In this document: in pieces, positions 33,658-44,199 of the stretch | How positions within the stretch are numbered: position 1 is the first letter of the stretch | Layout of the letters: every line of letters begins with the position of its first letter | Assembly (NCBI GenBank): GCA_949987705.1 | Contig: OX465286.1 | Span: 13,839,676 to 13,903,675 of the forward strand | Direction of reading: 5' to 3' | Length of the DNA stretch: 64,000 bases | Source: Thereva unica | Lineage: Eukaryota; Arthropoda; Insecta; Diptera; Therevidae | Notes under the pieces: generated by a model | Databases searched by the model: none | What the model saw: the letters and a program-made list of their open reading frames with translations, nothing else | What the model was told of the DNA's origin: nothing | Position numbers and translations under genes: made by a program

Positions 33658-33790
33658 AAAATTTATATTATGATAACGATAAACAATAAAAAATTTATTG
33701 CCTTTGTGGATACAGGATCCACCGTAAGTATATTAAATTCCCAAAAGGTAACAGAGGAATTTTATGAAAAAATAGAGGGAGGGGAATGTC
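33658..33790 (+). pseudogene. Start of protease of gypsy element 2
   Basis: In another frame after gag: ITINNKKFIAFVDTGSTVS followed by ILNSQKVTEEFYEKIEG. DTGST is the aspartic protease active site. The sequence is cut off at about 33790, where MITE M8 copy 2 begins. Confidence 0.7.
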
Positions 33791-33799
33791 CATGTGCTT

Positions 33800-33912
33800 T
33801 GCATGTTTGAATTTATGAAGTCTATGCGCATGCAAGTTTTTTTTTTCATTTGCTTTAATGAAGTCGGTGCTCACGCAAGTATGCGCAAACTTGCATTAAT
33901 GAAAACGGCCTT
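33800..33912. mobile_element. MITE family M8, copy 2 (partial)
   Basis: The right end, read on the minus strand, is TTTTCATTAATGCAAGTTTG then CGCATACTTGCG, matching the start of the copies at 26101 and 59563. The left end is diverged. It separates gypsy element 2 from LINE-C. Confidence 0.45.
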
Positions 33913-36385
33913 TATTTATGTGAGTCTGTGCACATTTAAACCATAGGGGAGCACCGTATATCATAACTGCTTGAAAAATAACTTTATACAGTGAGCATCA
34001 ATATAAAGTTAACACAAAAGGCTCAACAACAAAAATACACTAAAAAATCCACGTTTTTACCTCCTCAAAAAAAATCGGAGGAGGCTACACGACCCCTTAA
34101 AATCTTCGTAACAGTCTCTACTACAATTAAAAAATAATTTAAAAATTCGCATTTGCCTCTAAGGGGGTCCTGGAGGCTCCCTAAAAGGCTCAAAATAAAA
34201 TAAAGGGGAATTTGTGTTAACTTTATATTGATGCTCACTGTATATGATGAGCTTATTTTCCGTACTTAGGGTTGACCTTCTGTTGATAAAGGGGTACATG
34301 GTTCTTATTAGCAGGCTTATTTTATCTAGAGTCGATTCTATGTGCTTCGAAAAGGTCAGGGTTTTGTTGATAGGTTGATACCTAGGTATTTCACTTGATC
34401 AGACCAAAGTACACTATGGCCATTTAGCCACAAATCAGTGCTAGGTAGGAAATGGGGGCTTCTCCTTCGTGTGAAGAACATGGATTGAGTTTTGTTTGGA
34501 TTTATTTTTATTTTCCAATTGCAAAAATAATCAGACAAGATGTCGAGACCGTTTTGCAAGTTCGAGCAGATATTTGTCGCGTCTTTATGAGAAGTGAATA
34601 TGGCTGTATCATCGGCGAATATAGATGAGAAACAGTTAGGTATGCTAGGAAAATCGGAAGTGTAGATGTTATAAAGAATTGGACCTAATACCGAACCTTG
34701 GGGTACTCCTGCAGTGATACGTCTTGGTGCAGATGATGCCAGTCCTAAATGTACCCTGAACGAGCGATCGTGAAGGAAATCACGAACCAGTCCTACGAGA
34801 GGTACAGGAAACCCAAAATTGATAATTTTATGTAATAAGGCGTCGTGCCATACCGAATCAAAAGCAGCCTGCACATCAAGAAGAACAAGACCTGTGGATT
34901 TACCCAGAGCAAAATTCTTTTTTATATGTTGGGAAATTCTTAGAAGGGAATGGGTTGTGTTATGCCCAGCTCTAAAACCAAACTGTTCATTGGGTAACAG
35001 GTTTCTGCTTTCGATATGATCGATCATTTTCTTTTTAATTACTTTCTCCAATATTTTCGCCAGATTACTTAATAAGCTAATAGGACGGTAGCTACAAGGG
35101 TCACATGCTAGTTGACCGGGTTTTAAGATTGGAATTACTTTTGCCTCTTTCCATGCTACAGGGAAGTATTTGAGCTTAAGACAAGAGTTTATGATAAACG
35201 CAAGGTAAACTATTCCACAACGCGGAAGTGCTTTTAGGCTTTTGTTCGAAACACCATCAAGACCACAAGCTTTTTTGTCCGTGAATGTTTTATTATATTT
35301 TTTATCTCTTTAGGGCGGACGCACCAATGAGAATCGATCTGAGTGCTTTGCGCAACCAGGCGATTTAACGATGCTTCGACTTGCTGAGTGGTAGCGGCAT
35401 TGCTGAGATGGTCAGATATGGTTGAATTTGCCGCAAATATTTGGGAAAGTACTTCGGCTTTATCACTGCAAGTGATGTACCTATTAATTCCATCCATAAG
35501 CACTGGAATGGACTTGCATTTGTTTTTGGTAATTTTGGCCAGGTTCCAGAATGGCTTGGAACACTTCTCCATACCTTGTAAAAGCGAGCTCCACTTTCGG
35601 TTTCTGTGTTCAATAACAGATTTCTTAATAAGGTAGTTTAGATCGGCTAGTTCGTCCTTATAACACAGTAATCTATAACGCAGCCATTTTCTACGTATCG
35701 TATTCCTTCTGGCTATGAGGTCAAGTATATATTTCGGTAATTCTTCCTGCCTTTTGACAGAAAGAAGGGGCGGGCTAGCAGCTTCGATACTAGTGTTTAT
35801 TGCATCAACGAAAGTTTTTATCATTCTATCGACATCAGACTTATATTGGATAGCAGAAAGTGACAACGCAGATAGGTTTAATTTATGTTTTACTAGGATT
35901 TGAAAGTGAACCCAGTTTGTGAGCTTTGTATTGACTCTATTGCATTCATTTATAGTTGGGGTTTGTTGCAGTGTAATGAAAACCGGAAGGTGGTCCGAAG
36001 AGAGATCATTTACTACTTACGGCTGAGAAACTAAATTAGGACAATTTGTTAGGAATAGGTCCAGAACGGATGGGTTTACTCTAGTTTGACTGGGTACATA
36101 GGTAGGATCAGGCGGATATAACAAATTGAAGGGATAGTTAGAATTTAACTCATGCAAGATATTTCCCTAACAGTTTGCACGCAGGCAACCCCACGCCTGG
36201 TGTCTACAGTTTAAGTCGCCCCCTATGATAAATTTACCTCCTAGGCGGGTCAGCATCCTAATATCATTTCTAAACAAAACTTTTGCTCGTTGGTTTGACG
36301 TACCTCCAGGAAAATAAGCACAAACTACATTTAATGTAGTTCTCTCTCTAAGTGAGGTTCCTATTCCTGTCGTTGATTGTGTCAA
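33906..36385 (-). pseudogene. LINE-C: jockey-type ORF2, endonuclease to RT thumb, several lesions
   Basis: Minus strand 5' to 3': endonuclease from 36385 (LNVVCAYFPGG, KFIIGGDLNCRHQAWGC), in-frame stops near 36165 and 36013, NDLSSDHLPVFI, then 35866-35234 with the linker (PKYILDLIARRNTIRRKW, KPFWNLAKITKNKCKSIPVL), a break at about 35235, RT 35051-34356 (EKVIKKKMIDHIESRNLLPN, QFGFRAGHNTTHSLLRIS, LLDVQAAFDSVWHDALL, TAGVPQGSVLGPILYNIY, IFADDTAIF), a frameshift at 34355, KHIESTLDKISLLIRTMYPF, a MITE at 34240-33989, and FQAVMIYGAPLWFKCAQ to about 33910. The N-terminus and C-terminus are missing. Catalytic FADD is visible; the copy is inactive. Confidence 0.82.
33989..34240. mobile_element. Mariner-type MITE M9 (252 bp, TA duplication)
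   Basis: A perfect inverted repeat of about 30 bp beginning CAGTGAGCATCAATATAAAG, flanked by TA (33987-33988, 34241-34242). It interrupts LINE-C codons that are continuous on both sides. TA target and CAGT-type ends fit Tc1/mariner. No coding capacity. Confidence 0.88.
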
Positions 36386-36763
36386 GAGCCTTGGGATATT
36401 TATTAACTGTAAGCTTTCCTGTTGTAATCATGTTTCCTTCATGCTGTCTAAGATATATGGTACCTTGCGAAAACTGTGGCTGATCTGATATCACCTTCTA
36501 TCCGTTACAAGCTTGTGAAATCCCTTATTCTGTCGCATTTTCTCTATGGCGCCCTCGTTTATATGTCTCTTGATTCATCCTGTCATCAACGACCCAGGGT
36601 CGCATTCAATGATTGTCTGAGATTTGTTTTTCATCTCCGTAGATCTGATCATGAGTCGGGCGTGCAAAATTCACTACTTCAGGGATCTGGGCTCTTTCAT
36701 TTTCTCAATGTCATGGCACTAACTCTCCTACATAAAATATTTTATTCTAAGCGTCCTTTTTTT
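36386..36763 (+). pseudogene. LINE ORF2 thumb/C-terminal fragment, plus strand
   Basis: VKSLGIFINCKLSCCNHVSF then LSKIYGTLRKLW, a one-base shift near 36474, and SPSIRYKLVKSLILSHFLYG, RVAFNDCLRFVFHLRRSDHE. These are the standard thumb and post-RT segments of jockey-type ORF2 (VKxLGI…HV…K, then L.hP.hxYG). The 3' part is cut by the LINE-A tail at 36764. Confidence 0.65.
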
Positions 36764-37008
36764 GTGATAAGATGAAGCTTAGGAGTCACCTTTTGTACTA
36801 CTAGTCCGTCATGTCGTTCAAGTCATGGTGCAATGTATAGTAGTAAGCTTGATCTGAAGGAAAGATGAAATAGGATAGGTTAGGGGTCTGGAGGGCGCAT
36901 GAGTAGATGTCGATGAACCTTGCGTTTGAACTCTGATATGTTATATGAGTTCGGAAATACCGACTGCGGAAGAGAGTTCCACAATCAAGTTGTTCTATTT
37001 ATAAACGA
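36764..37008 (-). mobile_element. LINE-A copy A5: 3' end only
   Basis: On the minus strand: end of ORF2 (CGAATTTGTTTATA-like, then GTGGAACTCTCTTCCGCAGT), the 3' UTR with TTACTACTATACATTGCACC and AGTAGTACAAAAGGTGACTC, and a T-run at 36764-36771 that is the poly-A tail. About 245 bp, strongly 5' truncated, as usual for target-primed insertion. Confidence 0.8.
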
Positions 37009-38055
37009 ATAGTCCATTCAAAACGCGGGGGGGGTGTTCCAAAATAACACCGTTAAGAAAATCGAACCCTAAAGGTTTTTGGGGTCGCTGATCACGAAAA
37101 TCGAGGTCCCGCGGTCCTAAAATTAGGGCGTCACCCCTAAAAATGCAAAAAACACCCCTTTTTAGGGGGTTTTCGAGATTATTTCAGTAATAATGAAAAC
37201 TAATGCGATGAAATGCACTTTTTTTAATATTTATTTGCGAAGGTGGTTGATTCATACAAAATTAAGGCGAACTTAATGGTAAGGGGTACTCCTAAAGGGT
37301 TGAAACTACCCCTAAATTGGCGAAAAATGGCAAAAATTGTAAAAAAAAAATTTTTTTCGTAGTTAATGCTTCAAATTCGATTGTGGGCGTACTGTCAGGC
37401 AAAAATAAATTATTTTCAACCCTTAAGGGGTTAAAATGCTTAATTTTCAAAATAGTTCCCAAAATTGAAGGTGAGGTCAAACTTTTGTCGCGGCGTTTTT
37501 ATCCCATTTCTTACAAAATTTTCATTATTTCTTAGAACAATTAATAAAAGTAGGTCACCAAATCATGAGTATCTCATAAAATCAACCCGGAATTCTATAA
37601 AAATAATTACATTGCGGTCAGTACACCCCACCTTACCTGCTTCCTATTTTTCTACCTGAGGTCAAACTTTTGTCGCGGAGTGCATATTGTAAAAGGAGTC
37701 AATCAAGTGCCTGTTCTTAAAATTTTCGAATTCAAGTATCAAATTCGTATTCAGCATGCTCAAAAACATATAAATACAAGTTTTGAACTTATTTATACAA
37801 ATTTTGAATTTCCAAATTTTGACATCAAATTCGTAATCGGCATGCCCAAAAAACATCTAGATACAAGTTTTGAGTTTATTTCTATAATGTTTGTTTTAAA
37901 AATGATGTCCGCCATATTGGATACGCCATTTTGAATTTTCAGTTTTTGACATCAAATACGTGATCAGCGAGGTCCATTACCCTATAATACCGAATTTCGT
38001 CCAAATTCATCAATATTTAGACTTTTGTCCACGTTTTCGGCAATTCGTCCCACTG
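37009..38055. mobile_element. Non-coding element with one Transib-like end
   Basis: The right end GGCAATTCGTCCCACTGTG (to 38055), followed by CGACA, closely resembles the right end of the Transib at 7537-7555 (GGCCATTCGGCCCCACTGTG). It interrupts LINE-B RT codons. No matching CACAGTG end was found on the left, where LINE-A copy A5 abuts. The interior has an ACCCCTTTTTAGGGGGT palindrome near 37153 and about 84-bp diverged repeats (TTCGTATTCAGCATGC at 37746, TTCGTAATCGGCATGC at 37830). A Transib-derived non-autonomous element that lost its left end is my best guess. Confidence 0.45.
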
Positions 38056-38337
38056 TGCGACATTAATTTTTCTAGTGCTTTGCCTAAGAAACATAGTATA
38101 CTTATAGGACGATAATCAGCGGGGCTTTGCGGAGATTTGCACTTAGGTAATGCGATAACTTTTGCTTTTTTCCACTGAAGCGGAAAGTAGGATTTAGTGA
38201 GGCAACTATTAAAAATATGTGTGATATAGGGAAGTACCAGAGGAAAAATTACCTTTAGGAATATGGGTGGGAGGTTGTCTGGACCAATAGATTCGGATTT
38301 AATTGAATAAAAAGCTTTATGGACTTCCGTATTTTTT

Positions 38338-38986
38338 TTTTGACGTGACAACGTCTATTAAATCGGTTTAAGATAGGATAGCGCGCGTGTGAAAATGTCC
38401 CGGACAATGTCCCGCACACAAAAAAAAATCATATCTTCGCCCCCATACATGTTAGGGGGGTGGTTAATGGCTCAAAATTTTCGTTAATTTATCCTCTACA
38501 CGGGGAAAATACAGACGTTGTCACGTTCAAATTAATAGACGTTGCCACGTTAAAATACGGACGTGATACTTCACATCCAAGACCATTAATTTTTTTTTTG
38601 ACGTGACAACGTCTATTAAATCGGTTTAAGATAGGACGCGCGTGTGAAAATGTCCCGCACAATGTCCCGCACACAAAAAAAATCATATCTCCGCCCCCAT
38701 ACATGTTAGGGGGGTGGTTAATGGCTCAAAATTTTCGTTAATTTATCCTCTACACGGGAAAAATACATTCATTCACCTTATTGACGTGACAACGTCTATT
38801 AAATCGGTTTAAGATAGGACGCGCGTGTGAAAATGTCCCGCACACAAAAAAAAATTTGCTTCGAAATATATAATTTATTAATTGAGAAAATAATACAAAA
38901 CGTGATAACAGACGTTGTCACGTTCAAATTAATAGACGTTGTCACGTTAAAATACGGACGTAATACTTCACATCCAAGACCATTAA
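38338..38986. repeat. Palindromic repeat array (units of about 170 and 80 bp)
   Basis: Unit A (TGACGTGACAACGTCTATTA...) starts near 38340, 38597 and 38781. Unit B, which contains the inverse TTAATAGACGTTGTCACG twice and ends CCAAGACCATTAATTTTT, lies at 38509-38590 and 38909-38990. So the order is A-B-A-A-B, the last A being short. A and B together look like an inverted-repeat element of about 250 bp that has been tandemly copied. Copies are nearly identical, which suggests recent amplification. Confidence 0.75.
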
Positions 38987-39464
38987 TTTTTATGTGGTAG
39001 AATAGAGGCTTAGGGAAAGCCCCTTTGTACTGTTCGACAATCTATTTTTTCGTATAGAATATCGAACAGCAGCTCTAGCCGGAAGATAGAAAGTAGAAAG
39101 AGAGAGACAGAGAAGTAGGAAGGAGCTGCCACAACCTAGCCGCGATATTTTTATTCCGCCTACTTCCAACCATTTCGCGACTCTGGCATCGGGGCATTTG
39201 AGAAACAACTCGCTGGAGTGTTATGCCTCCTGAAACGAGTTGAATCTCATCAGCCAACCGGTGACATGCGCTTGGTGGAGCGGGGAAGGACTAGCGAAGA
39301 CTATGACAGGAGGAATCAGGAATGTAAAGATGGAAGAAGAAAGAAGGGAAGTTATGTGGGTGGGAAAGTGGAAAAGGCGAAGGACCGTGGGGCTGGCCGG
39401 GATTCGAACCCGGGACCTCTGGGATAGTAGTCAGACGCCTTACCTCTAGACCACCGAGGCCCCC
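38987..39464 (-). mobile_element. tRNA-derived SINE, copy 2
   Basis: Minus strand: head GGCCTCGGTGGTCTAGAGGT, perfect B box GGTTCGAATCC (39410-39400), the same body as copy 1 (GAGGCATAACACTCCAGCGA) and 3' end AGTACAAAGGGG, then ACCACATAAAAA. It has an extra CT-rich insertion near 39085-39115 compared with copy 1. It lies inside LINE-B next to the palindromic array. No clear target duplication. Confidence 0.85.
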
Positions 39465-39671
39465 TACATTGCGAAAACAAAAAACACCAGTATGTATTAC
39501 TATTAGCTGCCCTTAAGTAATTACGATCTCCGCGTATATTTGATGCAGACGTAAAGTAATTATTTAGCTCATTAGCGCTAAGGTTGATATGTGTTTCACT
39601 TTCATTACCAAGAATACCAAGTTGCTTAATGTTGGGCCAAAGCTTCTTTGGGGGCAAATTCGGGTTAAGCT

Positions 39672-40270
39672 TAATAGCGTCATTGATTTGTTGGCCATTT
39701 TGCTCGAACAGTGCTTTTAGAGCAGATTGCATCATCGATTTGACTCTCCCTCTCAGGGCTGTGTCATCGATTTGTCACTCGCTCTAAGAGCAAACCAAGA
39801 TTTTGTCATCGATTTGCCCTAAAGTGCTCTACCAAATATCAGAAAGAGCAAGTTTTTAGATCTGTATCATATCGACAGATTTGAAAAGTGCTCTAAAATT
39901 TAAAAAGTTATTCGTGTTGTGGATTAAATAAATACAAAAAAATTATAATAATAATATAACAAAATTATTAATGGTCGAAAAATCTTTAGAATCATCATTA
40001 GATGTCGACGCGGTATATGTACAGTTATTTCAAACACCAAAGAAATTAAAGCAAAATTGTAAATTATTCTAAGAATTAATATGTTCAGAACACAAAAATG
40101 AGTAAATGTTAATCAAAACAAATCTTGAAGAGAGCAAAATTCAATCGAAGAGCAAGCGAAATTGAATCAGAGCAATTCCATGTTAGAGCGAATTTGTTCT
40201 GGAGCAAGCTACTTTTGCTCAGCTCCAGATGAAATGTGCTCGCACTCGAAGCTAGAGCTGCCAAATCGAT
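39672..40270. mobile_element. Inverted-repeat element M10 with TCATCGATTTG termini
   Basis: Right end: GCCAAATCGATGA near 40261-40273. The left side has TCATTGATTTG at 39678 and three further TCATCGATTTG copies at 39733, 39764 and 39805. Both flanks are full of GCTCT/AGAGC words. The element interrupts LINE-B between KAHFFSSN and LNPNLPPKKLW. Exact boundaries and target duplication could not be fixed. No coding capacity. Confidence 0.55.
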
Positions 40271-40875
40271 GAAGCTATTAGACGAAAAGAAATGGGCTTT
40301 CGCTTTACGTATGGAGGAAGTTACTAAATTCCTAACCTTTTTGTAGGCTTTTAAGTTCGCATCGGTTCTATTAATTTTATATTTTTTGAATAAGAATTCT
40401 CTCTCGGAGACAAGACGGCTGATTTTAGCGGAGAACCAGGGAGAAATAGAGGAAAAAGTGCGTTTTGTTTTAATTGGGACAAAAGATTCGTGTAGTTGGA
40501 AACATAGCAAGCGAAAATGTTCTATTTGGTTGTCTATGTCAGAGATGCGGTATATTTGATCCCATGGTAGTGAGGAACATTCTTGCAATAGAGCCGGGAC
40601 ATCTATGGACTTGTAGTCACGATACGAAAACAATTTCCGTCCGTTGAGTGTTTTTTACTGAAAGTTTAAGGGAAAGGTACAGGATGTCGTGATCGAGGTA
40701 ACTAGGTGGGCTGATCTGATTATGGAATAAAATGTTATCAACATTTGACACAAAAAAGATATCCAGCAGGGATGGATTATTAGTGTTTAGGTATGTCGGA
40801 AGTTGGTTAATGGGCTTTAAGTCAAACATTTTGAAGAAGTTGAGAAACTTTTTGGAAAGGGCGTTGTTGGATAAG

Positions 40876-43664
40876 AGAATGGATGGATGGAGAACTATTC
40901 TTGAGGATGTCAGGAGTTTCAGGGGAGCGGATACTGGAAGGGACCACCATTTGGTTGTAGCAACTATTCGCCTTAAAATCGCCGCAATCAGAAACGTGCA
41001 ACAAAATGCTAGAACCCGTAGACGGTTTAACGTAGACCTCCTGCGGGAGAACGTTAAAAAGCGGGAATTTGCTGGAAACCTACAAGACTTATTAAACCAG
41101 CAAACCGTTTCTGACGACACAAATATTGAAGAATTGTGGAGTAGGACAAAGGGCGAAATATTGACGGCTGCGGAAACGAGTATCGGTTATGTCCAAAGAA
41201 ACCAGCAACACTGGATCTCGGACACAACCTGGCAAAAAATAGAGCGCAGAAGGGCCCTCAAAAATAACGTAAACTCTACAAACGACCCGGAAAGACGTCA
41301 CCAACTAGAACGGGAATACTCCCAATTACATCGGGAGGTAAAGAGAAGTGTCCGGCGTGATAAAAGGCAGCAGATAAATAAGCTCGCAGAAAAAGCGGAA
41401 AACGCGGCAAACACAGGCAACAGTAAGGTGCTGTACCAAATCACTAAGCAGCTCTCGGGAAAGCACTCTACTAAAAAGCATGCCGTTAAGAGTGCGGATG
41501 GAAGGCTGCTGTGCAGCGACGAGGAGCAACTCCAAAGATGGAGAGATTACTTCTTCGCCGCCCTGAATGGTTCATTTACACAGGAACCTCAGGAAACCAG
41601 CAACAATGCACAGCCTATAAGAATCACCACCCGAGCCCCATCCAAGACGGAAATAGTAACCGCAATTCATGCGATGGCCAATGGTAAAGCAGCTGGAAAA
41701 GATGGCATCCCGCCAGAATTGTTGAGAGCCGACTCAAGCCTCATAGCAGATGCGCTTCAGCCAATCCTAGATATAGCATGGAACACCTGTACCTTTCCGG
41801 AGGATTGGACAGAAGGTATCCTAGTCAAAATACCAAAAAAGGGGGACCTAACAATATGCGACAACTGGAGAGGTATCTGTTTATTATCTACTGTGGGCAA
41901 AATTTTGTCCCATATATTACTATCTAGGATAAGTGAGGCAGTTGACCGAACGCTTAGGAGGCAGCAGGCCGGATTCAGGAAGGGCCGCTCCTGTATTGAT
42001 CATATTGTTACGTTTTTTTTACGGCTTAACGGATTCGTAGGATTAATTAAGGAATACACTTTATAATAATCCACACAATAATTTATTTATCACAAACCAA
42101 AACACAATTTAATTACAAACACAATTCTTACAGTTCACTATAATCACTTTAAATTTAATATTTCGCACTATTCAATTCTAATTATCGCTTTTTATTTCAC
42201 TATAAATCACCACTTTTCACTGTTTTCACTTTAGAACACTTTTATCGCCTTTCAAATCAAAAACTGACTCTTTCAGCGCCTGTAAGCCGCTTTTATATCC
42301 AAGCTCCACCTTTATCTAACTTCTGGAACCTTCGTCCCTTTTCTCGAGCCTAGTGGTATGTTCTTTTCTTTTCGTCCAGAAGCTTGAAGTTGTCTTCACT
42401 TATCGCGCGTTCCAATTTTAGTTTAGTACATAAATCATTAGTTCAGACAACAACCACAGTCGTTAACGACAATCGTTGATTCAGCATTTTAACGGACAGA
42501 TGGCGCATGAATCATCACAATATTAACACCTTGAGAATAATAGTGGAGCAGTCTACTGAATTCCGATCCCCCCTTTACCTTGCTTTCGTAGATTATGAGA
42601 AAGCGTTCGACTCGGTTAATAGGAGCTTCATTTGGCAGGCACTACGGCGACGTGGACTGCCTGATAAAATAATAGAATTGATAAAAGCCCTATATAACAA
42701 TTCCAAATACAGAGTTCTCCATAATGGAAAATTATCCGACAGCTTTGAGGTGAGCTCAGGAGTACGACAAGGATGCCTACTTTCACCATTACTACTTCTT
42801 ATAGTAATAAATGACATCCTTGTCAGCGCTCTAGATAATAGAACAGGCGGCATACAATGGGGTTTGGTAGACCGCCTTAAGGATCTTGACTACGCCGATG
42901 ATATCTGTTTGCTGGCCCACAGACACCAGGACCTCAAAAATATGTTAAACAATTTGGCAACAGAAAGTAGTCCATCAGGCTTAAGGCTAAATCCGACTAA
43001 AACTAAAGAAATGCGGATAAATGCAAACACCATTGAACGGACAGCGCTGAATAACCGTGACGTGGAACTGGTAAATAAATTCTGCTACCTCGGTAGCATT
43101 ATTACCGAAAATGGTGGGGCAGAAGAAGATGTCAGTTCCAGAATAAATAAAGCACGAGGCGCATATGCATGCCTGTCCCACATATGGAGATCAACGGTGA
43201 TCTCCACTAACACCAAATTGCGGCTGTTCAACTCCAACGTTAAGGCAGTTCTTTTGTATGGTTGCGAAACATGGAAAGTCACCCAATTCATCACAGGGCG
43301 CCTACAAGTCTTCATCAACAGATGCCTTCGTCGTATCCTAAAAATCCGCTGGCAAGATAGAATTTCAAACGAAGAACTATGGCGCCGTGCCGGCCAAGAA
43401 AGGATAGACGACCAAATCAGGCGAAGGAAATGGAATTGGGTTGGCCACACCTTGCGACGCGAAAACGAAAATCTAGCCAAACAGGCCCTTGACTGGAATC
43501 CGCAAGGTTCCCGTCGAGTAGGAAGACCTAGAACAACGTGGAGGAGAACCCTACTAGAAGAAGCCGCAACAACTGGGAGATCCTGGTCGGAGCTAAGAGC
43601 TGTCGCGCAAAACAGAGTCCGCTGGAGGGCAACTGTTTCCACCCTATGTCCCATGAGGGATTAA
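40876..43664 (+). pseudogene. LINE-H ORF2: endonuclease end, RT and C-terminus, split by a solo LTR
   Basis: Starts inside the endonuclease tail (SFRGADTGRDHHLVVATIRL), passes a charged linker (SQLHREVKRSVRRDKRQQIN), RT fingers (GKAAGKDGIPPELLRADSSL, FPEDWTEGILVKIPKKGDL, RQQAGFRKGRSCIDH), breaks at 42005 for the LTR, and resumes at 42524: LYLAFVDYEKAFDSVNRSFI, GVRQGCLLSPLLLLIVIND, catalytic LDYADDICLL, FCYLGSIITENGGAEEDVSS, VLLYGCETW, RRKWNWVGHTLRRENENL, SRRVGRPRTTWRR, stop after LCPMRD. Without the LTR the frame is continuous over about 760 codons. The first endonuclease half is missing by 5' truncation, so this copy was dead on arrival, but it shows the family was active recently. The clade (RTE, L2 or related) is not certain. 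Confidence 0.85.
42006..42519 (-). repeat. Solo LTR (514 bp) of the gypsy family at 50073-53946
   Basis: Plus strand starts TGTTACG and ends ATCATCACA, the reverse complement of the LTR ends at 50073/50551. ATAT is present on both sides (42002-42005, 42520-42523). It shares TTTATATCCAAGC/TATATAAAAG, TTCTCGAGCCTAGTGGTATG and other blocks with the full LTR but is 35 bp longer, so it is an older or different subfamily. A solo LTR arises by recombination between the two LTRs of an inserted element. Confidence 0.88.
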
Positions 43665-44199
43665 AGGAGTTTAAGAAGAAGAAGAAGTTGTTGGATAAAA
43701 TCAATGTTTACATTAAAGTCACCACCAACCACGATGCTCTCATAGTTATGGGTGGCATCGGCGAGCCATAATTCCAGTTAACTGGCTTCGGTCAACGAGA
43801 AAATTCGTGGAGGGTAGTAAACCACAGTGGCGAGACATTTTCTATAACCACAGTTAATTTCAATGCTAAGGAACTCCAAGGGATTAGATGCAGATTCCTT
43901 AACTTTGAAAGACCTGAGGTTATTCTTCACATATATGGCTACTCCACCACCAGAACGGTTCTTGCGATCATTTCGGTATAGATTGTACCCATCTAATGAA
44001 ACAAGCTTCGTAGGGACATGATCGCGCAGTGAAGATTCAGACACCAGTATGACGTGCATATTGGAACCACGAAAAATCTCCTGAAATTCATCGACTTGAA
44101 CCTCCTTATATTACATAGATCAAACCCTCGGGCAAAAGCCTCTAACAAATAACTTCGGGAGCCCCTATCAAACCAAAACCCACCTACATAGCCTTGATA

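Larger units (their letters stand above)
31950..33790 (+). mobile_element. Gypsy-type (17.6/297-like) LTR retrotransposon 2, 5' part only
   Basis: A putative LTR (end near 32411; its start was not located) is followed by a primer-binding site, a gag frame and the first 40 codons of protease, then the element stops at about 33790. The gag type without zinc knuckle and the tRNA-Ser primer site are shared by the 17.6/297 group of insect gypsy elements. No RT, integrase, envelope or second LTR remains. Confidence 0.7.
40875..43686 (+). mobile_element. LINE-H, 5'-truncated insertion with 12-bp duplication
   Basis: Inserted in LINE-B between two copies of GTTGTTGGATAA (40863-40874 and 43687-43698). 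It ends with an AAG microsatellite tail (43672-43686) right after the ORF stop, not a poly-A tail. Its frame is intact once the solo LTR (42006-42519) and one ATAT are removed, so it is a fairly recent insertion. Microsatellite tails of this kind occur in RTE- and CR1/L2-related LINEs. Confidence 0.88.
38056..44110 (-). pseudogene. LINE-B: jockey-type ORF2 in four pieces
   Basis: Minus-strand order: 44110-43699 endonuclease (VDEFQEIFRGSNMHVILVSE, NRSGGGVAIYVKNNLRSFKV, CLATVVYYPPRIF, stop near 43781, VVGGDFNVNI); LINE-H insertion; 40874-40271 rest of endonuclease and linker (NPSLLDIFFVSNVDNILFHN, PPSYLDHDILYLSLKLS, break near 40625, WFSAKISRLVSEREFLFKKY, VRNLVTSSIRKAKAHFFSSN); inverted-repeat element 40270-39672; 39671-39470 (NPNLPPKKLWPNIKQLGIL, HINLSANELNNYFTSASNI); SINE and palindromic array 39464-38338; 38337-38056 RT start (TEVHKAFYSIKSESIGPDNL, LTKSYFPLQWKKAKVIALPK, SPADYRPISILCFLGKALEK). 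The catalytic RT half is absent; the last piece ends at the Transib-like terminus. Several frameshifts predate the insertions. Confidence 0.8.

Noticed and set aside
38338..38986. CRISPR-like array
   Set aside because: Units are long, palindromic and contiguous, with no spacers; the window is eukaryotic.
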